DNA of 64,000 nucleotides from Pengzhenrongella sp031582905 (GCF_031582905.1 NZ_CP133990.1:2542001-2606000); one strand, 5' to 3'. Positions 36,189 through 45,930 are shown, numbered from the stretch's first letter. Numbers and translations: made by a program. Notes: generated from the letters alone by a model not told the origin.

Positions 36189-37314
36189 GTGGAACGCATC
36201 CGCGGCGTCGACGTCGCACGGGGGCTCGCGGTGCTCGGGATGATGAGTGCCCACGTCGGGGTCGCCGGCCCGGACCTGTGGTCGGCCGACGGCTGGCTGG
36301 GCATCGCCGACGGCCGCTCGGCCGCCCTCTTCGCCGTCCTGGCCGGGGTGTCGATCGCCCTCCTCAGCGGTGGCCCGGCAGCACCGACCGGCGCGCTCCT
36401 GGCTCGCGCCCGGGTCCGCGTCCTGGTGCGTGGCGTCGTGCTGTTCGGTCTCGGCATCGTGCTGGCGGCGCTCGGCACGCCCATCGCGGTCATCCTCCCG
36501 TCCTACGGCATCCTCTTCGCGCTCACGCTGCCGGTGCTCCGGCTCCCCGGCCTCGCTCGCCGTGCTCGCCGCCGCGGTGGCGGTCGGCGGACCGGCCGTC
36601 GCACTGCCCCTGGACGCGGCGCTGACCGCTGCGGGCAGACCACCGACCGGGCTGCTCGACCTGCTGGTCGACGGCTACTACCCCGCCCTGGTGTGGATCG
36701 CGTACGTGCTGGCCGGGCTCGCGGTGGGCCGCAGCGACCTGCGGTCCGCCCGGTTGCGCGGCCGCCTGCTCGTGACCGGCGTGGTCCTCGGCGTCGTCGG
36801 GTACGGCGGCGGACTGCTCGCGACGGGCCTCGCCGCGGGGCAGGCGTCCGAGGTGCTGACCCTGACGAGCATCGAGCCGCACGCGGACACGACCTTCGAG
36901 GTGACCGGCAACACCGGCGTCGCGCTCGTCGTGCTCGTCGGGTGCCTCGCGCTGGCCGACCGGCTGCCCCGGCTGCTCGCGCCGCTCGCGGCGACCGGGG
37001 CGCTCGCGCTGACCGCGTACTGCGTGCACATCGTGGTCATCGCGTTCCTCGGCGCGGACGTCGTCCGCGAGCCGCGGGTCGGCGTGCACGTGGCGTTCCT
37101 CGTCGTGACCGTCGTGCTGGCCACCGCGTGGCGCGCGGTCCTCGGCCGGGGGCCGCTCGAGCGCGGCCTGCACGAGGTGTCGACGCGGGTGGCCGCGATG
37201 GTGGTCGACCCGGGGCCGGGTGGCCCGGGCGCTGCGGGCGCTGCGGGCGCTGCGGGCCCCGACCCTCACGGCCAGACGAGCCCGCGCGTCCAGCCGTCGT
37301 CACCGCGCCGGTAG
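36189..37314 (+). CDS. DUF1624/DUF418-like multi-pass membrane protein (apparent frame break)
   Basis: About 375 residues with ~10 helices. VERIRGVDVARGLAVLGMMSAHVG at the start is the hallmark of heparan-alpha-glucosaminide acetyltransferase-like/acyltransferase_3-type membrane proteins (RGVDVARGLAVxGM). The centre has LGIVLAALGTPIAVILPSYGILFALTLPVLR, and the end has a DUF418-like block LALTAYCVHIVVIAFLG. The frame changes in or near the C-run 36545-36548 by a net two bases missing or one base surplus. GTG start at 36189. A GAAGAAG-rich tail ends the protein and overlaps the pdxH-like gene by 49 bases. Substrate unknown. Confidence 0.75.
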
Positions 37315-37934
37315 ACCACCCGGGTGTGCGCGCGCCCGGGGTCGCCCTGCCAGAACTCGGCCTCGTCCGGCACGAGCTCGAGGAGCGTCCACTCGGGCAG
37401 GACCGTCCCCGGCTCACGATCGACCCGCTCCGCGGCCGTGCCCATCGCGTCGCGCAGCTCGGCGACGGAGCCGAGCGGCTCACCCGGGCGGGTGGCCAGG
37501 CCCGCCGCGCGCGACGCGGGCGAGCGGGCGAGGAAGTCGGCGGCGGACGCCTCGGCACCCACCCGTCGCACCGTCCCCTCCAGCCGCACCTGCCGCGCCT
37601 GCTCGCGCCAGTAGAAGGACAACGCCGCGCGCGGGTTGGCGTCGACGTCGAGGACCTTGCGGCTGCGGCTGTCCGTCGCGAACCGCCACGCCCCGTCGAC
37701 GACGTCGTGCAGCACCACCACCCGCGCGGACACACGTCCGTCCCCGTCGGCGGTCGAGACCGTCACCGCGTGCGGCTCGCGCACGCCGGCGTCGGCCGCC
37801 GCGCGCAGCCAGGCGACGAACATGGCCTGCGGCGTCGGGGCGGCGTCGTCGGGGTCGAACCGGGGCAGGTCCCCCGCGAAGACGCGCAGGCTGCGCAGGA
37901 GGGAGCGGACGTCGTCCGGCTGGTCGGTGCTCAC
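37266..37934 (-). CDS. pdxH: Pyridoxamine 5'-phosphate oxidase
   Basis: FMN-dependent oxidase producing pyridoxal 5'-phosphate. 222 residues. DPDDAAPTPQAMFVAWLRAAADAGVREPHAVTVSTADGDGRVSARVVVLHDVVDGAWRFATDSRSRKVLDVDANPRAALSFYWREQARQVRLEGTVRRV carries the FMN-binding motifs in order; the C-terminal WTLLELVPDEAEFWQGDPGR matches the conserved W-x-G-x-x-x-R end of PdxH. However, the usual final RL.P is GLVWP, so substrate use may differ. GTG at 37934. It overlaps the preceding gene tail-to-tail. Confidence 0.85.
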   Translation of the reverse strand: MSTDQPDDVRSLLRSLRVFAGDLPRFDPDDAAPTPQAMFVAWLRAAADAGVREPHAVTVSTADGDGRVSARVVVLHDVVDGAWRFATDSRSRKVLDVDANPRAALSFYWREQARQVRLEGTVRRVGAEASAADFLARSPASRAAGLATRPGEPLGSVAELRDAMGTAAERVDREPGTVLPEWTLLELVPDEAEFWQGDPGRAHTRVVYRRGDDGWTRGLVWP

Positions 37935-38003
37935 GGGTGCTCCAGGGTTCGGCGTGCTCGGGGCGGCTGCGACCGACAGTAGGCGCCCGCCTACCCTGGG
38001 GGC

Positions 38004-38971
38004 GTGACGACCCCTCCTCCCCGGCGACGTCGGCGACGGCGGACCTCGTGCTGCCCGCGAGCGCGTGGGGCCCATTGGCCGAGGCGCACGCGGCGCGGGT
38101 CGACACCCTCACGGCCGGGTACCGCGACCGTCGCAGCCGCGGTGAGCGCCACCCGATCGACGACTTCCTGTACGACTACTACAACCTCAAGCCGTCGCCC
38201 CTGCGCCGCTGGCACCCGGGTGCCGGGGTGGTCCTTTCCGGCACGGCGGACGACCTCGCGGCCCGTGCGTCGTGGCGCTGGCACCGCACCACCGACGACG
38301 GCGTCACGCTCGACGTCGCGGCGTTCCTCGCCGACCGCGGCGACACGGTCCGCTACATCCGCACGCTGCTGGCCGCGACGGCATCCCGTCCGGCGCACCT
38401 GGGGTGCCTGGGCCTGCACGAGTGGGCGATGGTCTACCGCGAGGACGACGCCCGTCGGCGTCACTCCCTGCCGCTCCGGCTGGGCCGCGAGGGCACCGAC
38501 GCCGTCGTGGAGAGCCACCCCGTGCGCTGCACCCACTTCGACGCGTTTCGCTTCTTCACGCCCGACGCCGTCGCGCGCAACCGGCTCCAGCCGACCCGGG
38601 CGACGCAGCCGGAGCTCGAGCAGCCCGGGTGCTTGCACGCCAACATGGACTTGCTCAAATGGGTGCTGAAGCTCGGTCCGGCCGCCCCGGGCGACCTCGT
38701 CCTGGACTGCTTCGTCCTCGCACGCGACATCCGGACGCTCGACATGCAGGCGTCGCCGTACGACGTGTCATCCCTCGGCGAGGCCGCTGTGGCGATCGAG
38801 ACGCCGGCCGGCAAGGCGCAGTACGCGACGCGCCAGCGCGGGTTCGCGGAGCGGTCGGCGGTGCTGCGCGAGCGCCTGCTCGAGGTGTGCGAGCGCCTGG
38901 TCGGGGAGTCGATCCCTCAGAGGTCGCGCTCCGGGTCGCCCCGCAGCGCCGCGACGTGGTCCGGCACGTAG
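38004..38971 (+). CDS. 3-methyladenine DNA glycosylase-like protein (apparent frameshift near start)
   Basis: About 323 residues. The sequence matches an actinobacterial family annotated as 3-methyladenine DNA glycosylase: DDFLYDYYNLKPSPLRRWHPGAGVVL, HLGCLGLHEWAMVYRED, RCTHFDAFRFFTPDAVARNRLQPTR and the cysteine-containing EQPGCLHANMDLLKWVLKL, then DLVLDCFVLARDIRTLDMQASPYDVSSLG. The annotation of this family as a glycosylase is itself weakly supported. GTG start at 38004; adding one base in the C-run 38019-38022 joins VTTPPPP to ATSATADLVLPASAWG. The last ~18 residues overlap the end of ppk2. Confidence 0.75.
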
Positions 38972-39753
38972 GTCGACCGCTCCCGCGGGGGCCGCTCGTA
39001 CCCGCGCGACGCCGGCGGCCGCTCGGGCAGCTCGACCCGCGGCGTGGGGACGTCCGTGTACGGGATCGTCGAGAGCAGGTGGGACATCATGTTGAGCCGG
39101 GCGTGCTTCTTGATGTCGGACTCCACGACGTACCAGGGGCTCGCCGGGACGTCGGTGTGGACCATCATCTCGTCCTTGGCCCGTGAGTAGTCCTCCCACC
39201 GGTTGATCGACTCCAGGTCCATCGGGCTGAGCTTCCACTGCCGCACCGGGTCGTCCAGGCGGGACCGGAACCGCCGCAGCTGCTCGCGGTCGGAGACCGA
39301 GAACCAGTACTTGCGCAGCAGGATCCCGTCGTCGATGAGCATCTGCTCGAACTGCGGCGTCTGGCGCAGGAAGCGCGCGTGCTCGGCCGGGGTGCAGAAG
39401 CCCATGACCTTCTCGACGCCGGCGCGGTTGTACCAGGACCGGTCGAACAGCACGATCTCGCCGGGTGACGGCAGGTGGGCGACGTACCGCTGGTAGTACC
39501 ACTGGCCACGCTCACGCTCGGTCGGGGCGGGCAGGGCGGCGATGCGCGCGACCCGGGGGCTCAGGTACTCGGTGACCCGCTTGATCGTGCCGCCCTTGCC
39601 CGCGGCGTCGCGGCCCTCGAAGACGACCGCGATCCGCGCACCCGTCTCGCGGGTCCACTGCTGGACCTTGACCAGCTCCGTCTGGAGCCGGAACAGCTCG
39701 GCCTCGTAGACATCGTCAGGGATCTTCGGCCCGCGGCCGGACGTCTTCGCCAT
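38917..39753 (-). CDS. ppk2: Polyphosphate kinase 2
   Basis: A 278-residue PPK2 that phosphorylates nucleotides using polyphosphate. Walker A EGRDAAGKGGTIKRVTEYLSPR, Walker B DRSWYNRAGVEKVMGFC and WKLSPMDLESINRWEDYSRAKDEM are characteristic; single-domain length and RWEDYSRAKDEMM suggest the class I (NDP-phosphorylating) type. ATG at 39753 (MAKTSGRGPKIPDD). It is convergent with the glycosylase-like gene, overlapping by 55 bases. Confidence 0.95.
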   Translation of the reverse strand: MAKTSGRGPKIPDDVYEAELFRLQTELVKVQQWTRETGARIAVVFEGRDAAGKGGTIKRVTEYLSPRVARIAALPAPTERERGQWYYQRYVAHLPSPGEIVLFDRSWYNRAGVEKVMGFCTPAEHARFLRQTPQFEQMLIDDGILLRKYWFSVSDREQLRRFRSRLDDPVRQWKLSPMDLESINRWEDYSRAKDEMMVHTDVPASPWYVVESDIKKHARLNMMSHLLSTIPYTDVPTPRVELPERPPASRGYERPPRERSTYVPDHVAALRGDPERDL

Positions 39754-39811
39754 GCCCGGACGCTAGCGCGCGCACCGTGCGACCACGCCGGGCGGTGCGT
39801 ATACAGGACCG

Positions 39812-41696
39812 ATGAGCACCCCCTGGAGGACTACGCCCTGCTGTCCGACCTGCGCACCGGCCCGCTGGTGTCGCGGCACGGCAGCATCGACTGGCTGTGC
39901 CTGCCTCGGTTCGACTCCCCGCGGTGTTCTCCGCGATCCTCGGTGACGCCGACGACGGCCGGTGGCAGCTGTCCGCCGTCGACGGCGAGGTGGTCGAGTG
40001 GCGGTACCTCCCGCAGACGTTCGTGCTCGAGACGACGTGGCGCACCCCGACCGGCACCGTCCGGGTCACCGACTTCATGCCGCCCAGCTCCGGCAAGGCC
40101 GACCTCGTGCGCCGCGTGGAGTGCCTCGAGGGTGAGGTCGTCATCGAGCACGACCTGCGGCTGCGCTTCGACTACGCGCGGGCGACGCCGTGGGTTCGGC
40201 GGATCGACGACCGTGAGCGCCCCGCCCTGCTCTCCCTCGCGGGTCCGGACGGGCTGCTCATCAGCGGGCCGCTGCTCGGGTGGTCGGACGACGACGGCCA
40301 CGGTGACACCGAGCCGGGCAGCGCGGGGCAGCCCGGAGGACACCAGCCGGCGTCCTCCGGGGAGGCCGGCGCCCGCGCGCCCCGCCTGACCGGGGCGTTC
40401 CCGCTCAGGGCGGGCGAGCGGCTGGACTGGGACCTCACGTGGTTCCCCTCGTACCAGTCGCCGCCGGAGCCGGTGAACGCCGACAACGCCCTGGCGGAGG
40501 CCATCGAGTCGTCGACGGCGTGGGCGTCCGAGCTCGCGGTGCACACCGACCACGACCCCATGGTGCTGCGGTCGCTGCTGGTCCTGCGGGCACTGACCCA
40601 CTCCGAGACGGGGGGCATCGTCGCGGCCGCCACCGCGTCGCTGCCCGAGGAGTTCGGCGGCAGCCGCAACTGGGACTACCGGTACACCTGGCTGCGCGAC
40701 GCCGCCCTGACCATCGAGGTCGCCGTCGTGCACGGCCTCACGCAGGGCGCGTGCCTGTGGCGGGACTGGCTGCTGCGCGCCGTGGCCGGCGACGCGGACG
40801 ACGTGCGCATCATGTACGGCCTGGCCGGGGAGCGTGACCTCACCGAGCTGGAGCTCGAGCACCTCGCCGGGTACGAGGGCTCGCGACCGGTGCGCATCGG
40901 CAACGGGGCGGCCGACCAGTACCAGGCCGACGTCGTGGGCGAGGTCATGATCGCGCTGGGTCAGCTGCGCGACGCCGGCGTCGAGGAGGACGAGTACACC
41001 TGGGGCCTGCAGAAGAGCCTGCTGCTCTACTGCGAGTCGAACATCGACCGCAAGGACCACGGCATCTGGGAGATGCGGGGGGACCTGCACTACTTCACGC
41101 ACGGTCGGGCGATGATGTGGGCGGCCTTCGACCAGGGGGTCCGTGCGGTCGAGGAGCACGGTCTGGACGGCCCGGTCGAGCGCTGGCGCGAGCTGCGCGA
41201 GCGGATGCGCGCCGAGATCGACGAGCGCGGGTTCGACACCGAGCTCAACACCTTCACCCAGACCTACGACAACACCGAGGTCGACGCCTCGCTGCTGCAG
41301 CTCCCGCACACGGGGTTCCTGGCGTACGACGACCCCCGCATGCTCGGCACCGTGGCGCGCATCGAGCAGGAGCTGCAGGGCGAGCTGGGGCTGGTGCACC
41401 GCTACCGCACGGGGGCCGGTCTGGACGGCCTCGAGGGCGACGAGTACCCCTTCCTCATCTGCGCGTTCTGGCTCGTCGAGCAGTACGCCTCCAGCGGCCG
41501 CCTCGACGACGCCGACCGCCTGATGACCACGCTGCTCGGCTTCGCCAACGATCTGGGGCTGATGAGCGAGGAGTACGACCCCGCCTCCGGACGGCTGGCG
41601 GGCAACTTCCCGCAGGCGTTCAGCCACCTCGGCCTCATCCGCGCCGCGGACGCGATCGGGCACGCGCGTGGGCGGTGGTTGCCAGGCACCGACTGA
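39812..41696 (+). CDS. Glycoside hydrolase family 15 protein (two apparent frameshifts)
   Basis: About 628 residues, in the glucoamylase/trehalase-like GH15 family. The N-terminus (after repair) MSTPLEDYALLSDLRTGPLVSRHGSIDWLCLPRFDSPAVFSAILGDADDGRWQL is the family's beta-sandwich start. The catalytic (alpha/alpha)6 barrel has NWDYRYTWLRDAALTIEVAV and the acid region GLMSEEYDPASGRLAGNFPQAFSHLGLI. Many actinobacterial members are trehalases, which I consider likely but not proven. Two single-C losses (39819-39823 and 39917-39920) explain the N-terminal breaks. No signal peptide, so it is cytoplasmic. Confidence 0.9.
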
Positions 41697-41705
41697 GGCG
41701 TCCGG

Positions 41706-41728
41706 ACGCATCCCGATATGGGATGCGT
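41706..41728. promoter_or_regulatory. Operator palindrome of the second MazEF pair
   Basis: Perfect ACGCATCCC-GATAT-GGGATGCGT (9-bp arms, 5-base centre) 18 bases before the antitoxin start. Position and symmetry fit an autorepressor site for the ribbon-helix-helix antitoxin. Confidence 0.75.
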
Positions 41729-41745
41729 TCTGGTAGCGTCGTCGC

Positions 41746-41979
41746 GTGAGCACTCAGATCGCTGTTCGTCTCCCCGACGAGATGGTGGAGTTCCTCGACC
41801 GCGCAGTCGCCGACGGCACGGCGCCGAGCCGTGCCGCCCTTGTCGCCTCCGCGGTCGAACGCGAGATGCGCCGACTCCTTGCACAGCACGACGCTCAGAC
41901 GCTCCGACGCGACGGCCCGGCCGACGACCTCGATGACCTGGTGCGGTGGACCGCGACCCACGTGGACCTCGAGGACTGA
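41746..41979 (+). CDS. Ribbon-helix-helix antitoxin of the second MazEF pair
   Basis: A 77-residue MazE-like antitoxin: MSTQIAVRLPDEMVEFLDRAVADGTAPSRAALVASAVEREMRRLLAQHDAQTLRR is a clear ribbon-helix-helix dimerisation/DNA-binding domain; the acidic tail DDLDDLVRWTATHVDLED would neutralise the toxin. GTG at 41746, just downstream of a perfect 23-bp palindrome. The toxin gene begins four bases after its stop. Confidence 0.9.
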   Translation: MSTQIAVRLPDEMVEFLDRAVADGTAPSRAALVASAVEREMRRLLAQHDAQTLRRDGPADDLDDLVRWTATHVDLED

Positions 41980-41982
41980 CCC

Positions 41983-42303
41983 GTGCGCGAGATCTGTCTG
42001 GTCCGTCTCGACAAGACGCGACCAGCTCTCATCCTGACCCGGGCAGCTGCTCTGGGTGCGATGACCAAGGTCACCGTCGCTCCCATCACGAGCACCGTCA
42101 GAGGCCTGTCGAGCGAGGTCCGGGTCGGGCCGGACAACGGCCTCGACCACGAGTGCGCGGTCGCTCTGGACAACGTCGTCACCGTCCCCAAGAACCTGCT
42201 CGGACGCACCGTCGGGTACCTCAGCGCCCAGCAGGAGGGCGAGCTGGCCCGCGCCATGGTTTTGGCCTACGACCTCGACCTGCCCCTCCTCGATCGACGC
42301 TGA
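41983..42303 (+). CDS. MazF/PemK family mRNA interferase toxin
   Basis: A 106-residue toxin. It starts MREICLVRLDKTRPALILTRAAALGAMTKVTVAPITSTVRGLSSEV, the RLDKTRP(A/V)L(I/V)L...VAPIT(S/T)T(V/I)RG pattern of MazF/PemK, and continues VGPDNGLDHECAVALDNVVTVPK with the conserved LDN. GTG start at 41983, tightly coupled to the antitoxin. It shares the family, but little sequence, with the pair at 9.1-9.7 kb. Confidence 0.94.
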   Translation: MREICLVRLDKTRPALILTRAAALGAMTKVTVAPITSTVRGLSSEVRVGPDNGLDHECAVALDNVVTVPKNLLGRTVGYLSAQQEGELARAMVLAYDLDLPLLDRR

Positions 42304-42348
42304 TGTCCGGGTCCCGGCGTGCACGGTGGCTCGCACCGGGCTGAGACG

Positions 42349-44955
42349 ATGGACTCCGTGACCACCCTCGCCGACCGTCCGCTCACCCTCGCCCAGCGGA
42401 TCCCGGCCGACCCGCAGGACGCCGACGCGCTGTACGAGGCGTTCGTCGGCTGGGCGACCGACGCCGGGTTCACGCTGTACCCGGCGCAGACCGAGGCGCT
42501 CATGGAGCTCGTCACCGGCTCGCACGTGATCCTGGCGACCCCGACGGGCTCCGGGAAGTCGCTGGTCGCGATGGCGGCGCACTTCGTCGCGCTCGCGCAG
42601 GGCCGCCGCACGTTCTACACCGCGCCGCTCAAGGCGCTGGTCAGCGAGAAGTTCTTCGCGCTCGTCGCGGCGTTCGGCTCCGACAACGTCGGCATGATGA
42701 CCGGCGACTCGGCCGTCAACCCCGGCGCCCCGATCATCTGCTGCACCGCGGAGATCCTCGCCAACCACGCGCTGCGCACCGGCGGCGCCGACGGCGACTC
42801 AGGTGACTCAGGTGACGCCACCGACGTCGGCCAGGTCGTCATGGACGAGTTCCACTTCTACGCCGACCCCCAGCGTGGCTGGGCGTGGCAGGTGCCGCTC
42901 CTGGAGCTGCCGCGCACCCAGTTCCTGCTCATGTCCGCGACGCTCGGCGACGTCTCGTTCTTCGCCGACGACATCGAGCGGCGCACCGGCGCACCGGTCG
43001 CCGTCGTCGCGCACACCGAGCGTCCCGTCCCGCTGACGTTCTCCTACGTGATCGAGCCGCTGCACGAGCTCCTCGAGGAGCTCGTGCGGACCCGGCGCGC
43101 GCCGGTGTACGTCGTGCACTTCACCCAGGCCGCCGCCGTCGAGCGCGCCCAGGCCCTGCTGAGCACGAACGTCGCGACCCGCGAGCAGCGCGACGAGATC
43201 GCCGCCGAGCTCGGGGACTTCCGGTTCGGCCCCGGGTTCGGCCGCACCCTGTCCCGGCTGCTGCGCCACGGCGTCGGCGTCCATCACGCCGGGATGCTGC
43301 CCAAGTACCGCCGGGTGGTCGAGCGGCTGACCCAGAAGGGTCTGCTCAAGGTCGTCTGCGGCACCGACACCCTCGGGGTGGGCATCAACGTCCCGATCCG
43401 CACCGTCGTCCTGACCTCGCTCGTGAAGTACGACGGCGTCCGGATGCGGCACCTCACCGCGCGCGAGTTCCACCAGATCGCCGGGCGCGCCGGACGGGCG
43501 GGCTACGACACGGTCGGCGAGGTCATCGTCATGGCGCCGGACCACGTCATCGAGAACCGCAAGCTGCTCGAGCGCGCCGGGGACGACCCGAAGAAGCTGA
43601 AGAAGATCGTCCGGAAGAAGGCCCCCGAGGGCGCGGTGAACTGGACCGACAAGACGTTCGAGCGGCTGCGCGACGCCGACCCCGAACCCCTCAGCTCGAG
43701 CTTCGCGGTCTCGCACGCGATGGTGCTCAACGTGCTGGCCCGGCCGGGCGACCCGGTCGAGGCCATGACGCGGCTGCTCACCGACAACCACGAACCCGAG
43801 TCGGCGCGCGGGCGGCACGTGCGCCGCGCGATCGCCGTCTACCGCTCGCTGCGGGCGGCCGGGGTCGTCGAGCGCGTGCCCCGCCCGGACGGACGCGGGC
43901 GGACCGTCCGGCTCACGGTCGACGTGCCGGCGAACTTCGCGCTCAACCAGGCGCTGTCGCCGTTCGCCTTCGCGGCCCTCGACCTGATCGACGCCGCGTC
44001 GCCGTCCGCCGCGCTGGACACCGTCTCGGTCATCGAGGCGACCCTGGACGACCCGCGGCAGGTGCTCATCGCGCAGGAGAAGAAGGCGCGCGGCGAGGCG
44101 ATCGGGGCGATGAAGGCCGAGGGCTACGACTACGACGAGCGGATGGCCGTCCTCGAGGACATCCACCACCCGCAGCCCCTCGCCGAGCTGCTGACCGCGG
44201 CGTTCGCCACGTACCGGCAGACCAACCCGTGGGTCGCCGACCTCGAGCTGTCCCCGAAGTCGGTCGTCCGGGACATGTACGAGCGGACGATGACCTTCGC
44301 GGAGTGCGTCTCCTTCTACGGGCTGGAGCGCACCGAGGGTGTGCTGCTGCGCTACCTCGCCGACGCCTACCGGGCGCTGCGCCAGACGGTTCCCGAGGAC
44401 GGCCGGACCGAGGAGCTCGCCGAGCTCGTCGAGTGGCTGGGCGAGCTCGTCCGGCGCACCGACTCGAGCCTGCTCGACGAGTGGGAGCGCCTGCGCCACC
44501 CCGACGAGGCGGCGGCCGACGGCGCCACCGGTGCCGTCCCCGGGCTGGACACGGAGGACGAGTCCGCGCGTCCGATCACCGCCAACGCCCGCGCCTTCCG
44601 CGCGCTGGTCCGCAACGCGATGTTCCGCCGGGTCGACCTCGCCGCGCGCGAGGACTACCGGGCGCTCGGCGCGCTGGACGGCGCCGCGGGCTGGGACGCC
44701 GACGCCTGGGCCGCCGCGCTCGACCCCTACTACGACGACCACGACGCCATCGGGATCGGCCCGGACGCCCGTGGGCCGGCGCTGCTGCAGATCACCGAGC
44801 GCCCGGCGCACGCCCGCGGCACGTGGGAGGTCCGGCAGGTGCTCGACGACCCGGCCGACGACCACGACTGGCGCATCGACGCCATCGTCGACCTCGCGGC
44901 GAGCGACGCGGCCGGTGAGGTCGTCGTGCGGGTGACGGCGGTCGGTCGGCTGTAG
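42349..44955 (+). CDS. DEAD/DEAH-box helicase with DUF3516 domain
   Basis: An 868-residue SF2 helicase related to Ski2/Mtr4-like RNA helicases. Walker A ATPTGSGKS, DEFH box (VVMDEFHFYADPQRG), SAT motif LMSATLGDVSFF, and motif VI HQIAGRAGRAGYD are in order in the first ~410 residues. The C-terminal half is DUF3516 (VSVIEATLDDPRQVLIAQEKKARGEAIGAMKAEGYDYDERMAVLEDI and YERTMTFAECVSFYGLERTEGVLLRYLADAYRAL). Actinobacterial members are uncharacterised or loosely linked to RNA handling. ATG at 42349. A DGDSGDSGDATD insertion lies just before the DEFH box. Confidence 0.92.
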   Translation: MDSVTTLADRPLTLAQRIPADPQDADALYEAFVGWATDAGFTLYPAQTEALMELVTGSHVILATPTGSGKSLVAMAAHFVALAQGRRTFYTAPLKALVSEKFFALVAAFGSDNVGMMTGDSAVNPGAPIICCTAEILANHALRTGGADGDSGDSGDATDVGQVVMDEFHFYADPQRGWAWQVPLLELPRTQFLLMSATLGDVSFFADDIERRTGAPVAVVAHTERPVPLTFSYVIEPLHELLEELVRTRRAPVYVVHFTQAAAVERAQALLSTNVATREQRDEIAAELGDFRFGPGFGRTLSRLLRHGVGVHHAGMLPKYRRVVERLTQKGLLKVVCGTDTLGVGINVPIRTVVLTSLVKYDGVRMRHLTAREFHQIAGRAGRAGYDTVGEVIVMAPDHVIENRKLLERAGDDPKKLKKIVRKKAPEGAVNWTDKTFERLRDADPEPLSSSFAVSHAMVLNVLARPGDPVEAMTRLLTDNHEPESARGRHVRRAIAVYRSLRAAGVVERVPRPDGRGRTVRLTVDVPANFALNQALSPFAFAALDLIDAASPSAALDTVSVIEATLDDPRQVLIAQEKKARGEAIGAMKAEGYDYDERMAVLEDIHHPQPLAELLTAAFATYRQTNPWVADLELSPKSVVRDMYERTMTFAECVSFYGLERTEGVLLRYLADAYRALRQTVPEDGRTEELAELVEWLGELVRRTDSSLLDEWERLRHPDEAAADGATGAVPGLDTEDESARPITANARAFRALVRNAMFRRVDLAAREDYRALGALDGAAGWDADAWAAALDPYYDDHDAIGIGPDARGPALLQITERPAHARGTWEVRQVLDDPADDHDWRIDAIVDLAASDAAGEVVVRVTAVGRL

Positions 44956-44976
44956 CACCGTCGGCCACCTGACGGT

Positions 44977-45029
44977 AGGTAAGGATGCCCTGACCTGCGG
45001 TGACGTCCGCAGTGAGGCCAGCCTGGCCT
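44977..45029 (+). promoter_or_regulatory. Candidate DtxR/IdeR iron boxes upstream of a VIT transporter
   Basis: AGGTAAGG-ATGC-CCTGACCT (44977-44996) holds two overlapping AGG-N9-CCT pairs, and AGGCCAGCCTGGCCT (45015-45029) is a third with the same spacing. DtxR/IdeR sites share AGG-N9-CCT in a 19-bp palindrome. They lie 38-91 bases before the transporter start. Confidence 0.55.
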
Positions 45030-45067
45030 TCGGTGACGGACGCGCCGCAGGCGCCTAGCGTGGCGGC

Positions 45068-45787
45068 ATGAGCACACTCGCAGCGGGTGCCACCACGGTC
45101 GAGCCGCACCACCCCGGGACCGCCGCGCGCCTGAACCGCCTGCGCGCCGCCGTCCTCGGCGCGAACGACGGCATCGTGTCCGTCGCGGGCGTCGTCGTCG
45201 GGGTCGCGGGGGCGACGAGCGACCGTCCGGCACTCGCCATCGCCGGCGTCGCCGCGCTCACCGCGGGGGCGCTGTCGATGGCCGTCGGCGAGTACGTGTC
45301 GGTCTCCAGCCAGCGCGACTCCGAACGCGCCCTGCTCGACCTCGAGCGACGGGAGCTCGCCGAGTCCCCCGAGGAGGAGCTCGAGGAGCTCGTCGACCTG
45401 CACCGCGCGAGCGGCCTCTCCCCCGAGCTGGCCCGTGCGGTCGCCGTCGAGCAGACCGCGCACGACGCGTTGCGCGCGCACGCCCGGGTCGAGCTCGGCA
45501 TCGACCCCGACGAGCTCGTCGACCCGGGCCACGCGGCCCTGGCCTCGTTCGCCGCCTTCGTGGTGGGGGGTCTGCTGCCGTTGGTCGCGGTCCTCGTCAC
45601 GCCCGTCGCCGCCCGAGTGCCGGTGACCTTCCTCGCGGTGCTCGTCGCGCTCGCCCTCACCGGGGCCTCGTCGGCGCGGCTGGGCGGTGCTCCCCGCCGA
45701 CCCGCCGTCGTGCGCAACCTCGTCGGCGGGTCGCTCGCCATGGGCATCACCTACGGCGTCGGCACCCTGGTCGGCCTGGCGGTCTGA
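45068..45787 (+). CDS. VIT1/CCC1 family iron/manganese transporter
   Basis: A 239-residue transporter that moves Fe2+ or Mn2+ out of the cytosol. RAAVLGANDGIVSVAGVVVGVAGA is the signature first helix, followed by GALSMAVGEYVSVSSQRDSERALLDLERRELAESPEEELEELVDLH (the cytoplasmic metal-binding loop rich in Glu) and three more helices (AFVVGGLLPLVAVLVTP, VPVTFLAVLVALALTG, LVGGSLAMGITYGVGTLVGLAV). ATG at 45068. Iron-box-like repeats just upstream suggest iron-dependent control. Confidence 0.93.
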   Translation: MSTLAAGATTVEPHHPGTAARLNRLRAAVLGANDGIVSVAGVVVGVAGATSDRPALAIAGVAALTAGALSMAVGEYVSVSSQRDSERALLDLERRELAESPEEELEELVDLHRASGLSPELARAVAVEQTAHDALRAHARVELGIDPDELVDPGHAALASFAAFVVGGLLPLVAVLVTPVAARVPVTFLAVLVALALTGASSARLGGAPRRPAVVRNLVGGSLAMGITYGVGTLVGLAV

Positions 45788-45911
45788 GCGGGTCGGCACG
45801 GTGCAGCCCCGGCGACGGCGCAGGGGGCGTCGGCCGGAGCGTCCGGATGGTGATCCGCGCACCCCGGAGGGTAGGCACGGGGCCCCGGAGGTGGTGCACT
45901 TCGTCACGACC

Positions 45912-45930
45912 CTGTGACTGGAGGTCACAG
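45912..45930. promoter_or_regulatory. Palindrome upstream of the subtilase
   Basis: CTGTGAC-TGGAG-GTCACAG, perfect 7-bp arms, 22 bases before the subtilase start. It resembles a CRP/GlxR site but the TGTGA/TCACA halves are 7 rather than 6 bases apart. Confidence 0.4.

Noticed and set aside
34360..36243. Plus-strand open frame of ~630 codons opposite the FAH and methyltransferase genes
   Set aside because: Composition is typical of an antisense frame and it has no recognisable motif, whereas both minus-strand proteins are well conserved.
45912..45930. Canonical CRP/GlxR site before the subtilase
   Set aside because: The TGTGA and TCACA halves are 7 bases apart instead of 6; kept only as an unassigned palindrome.
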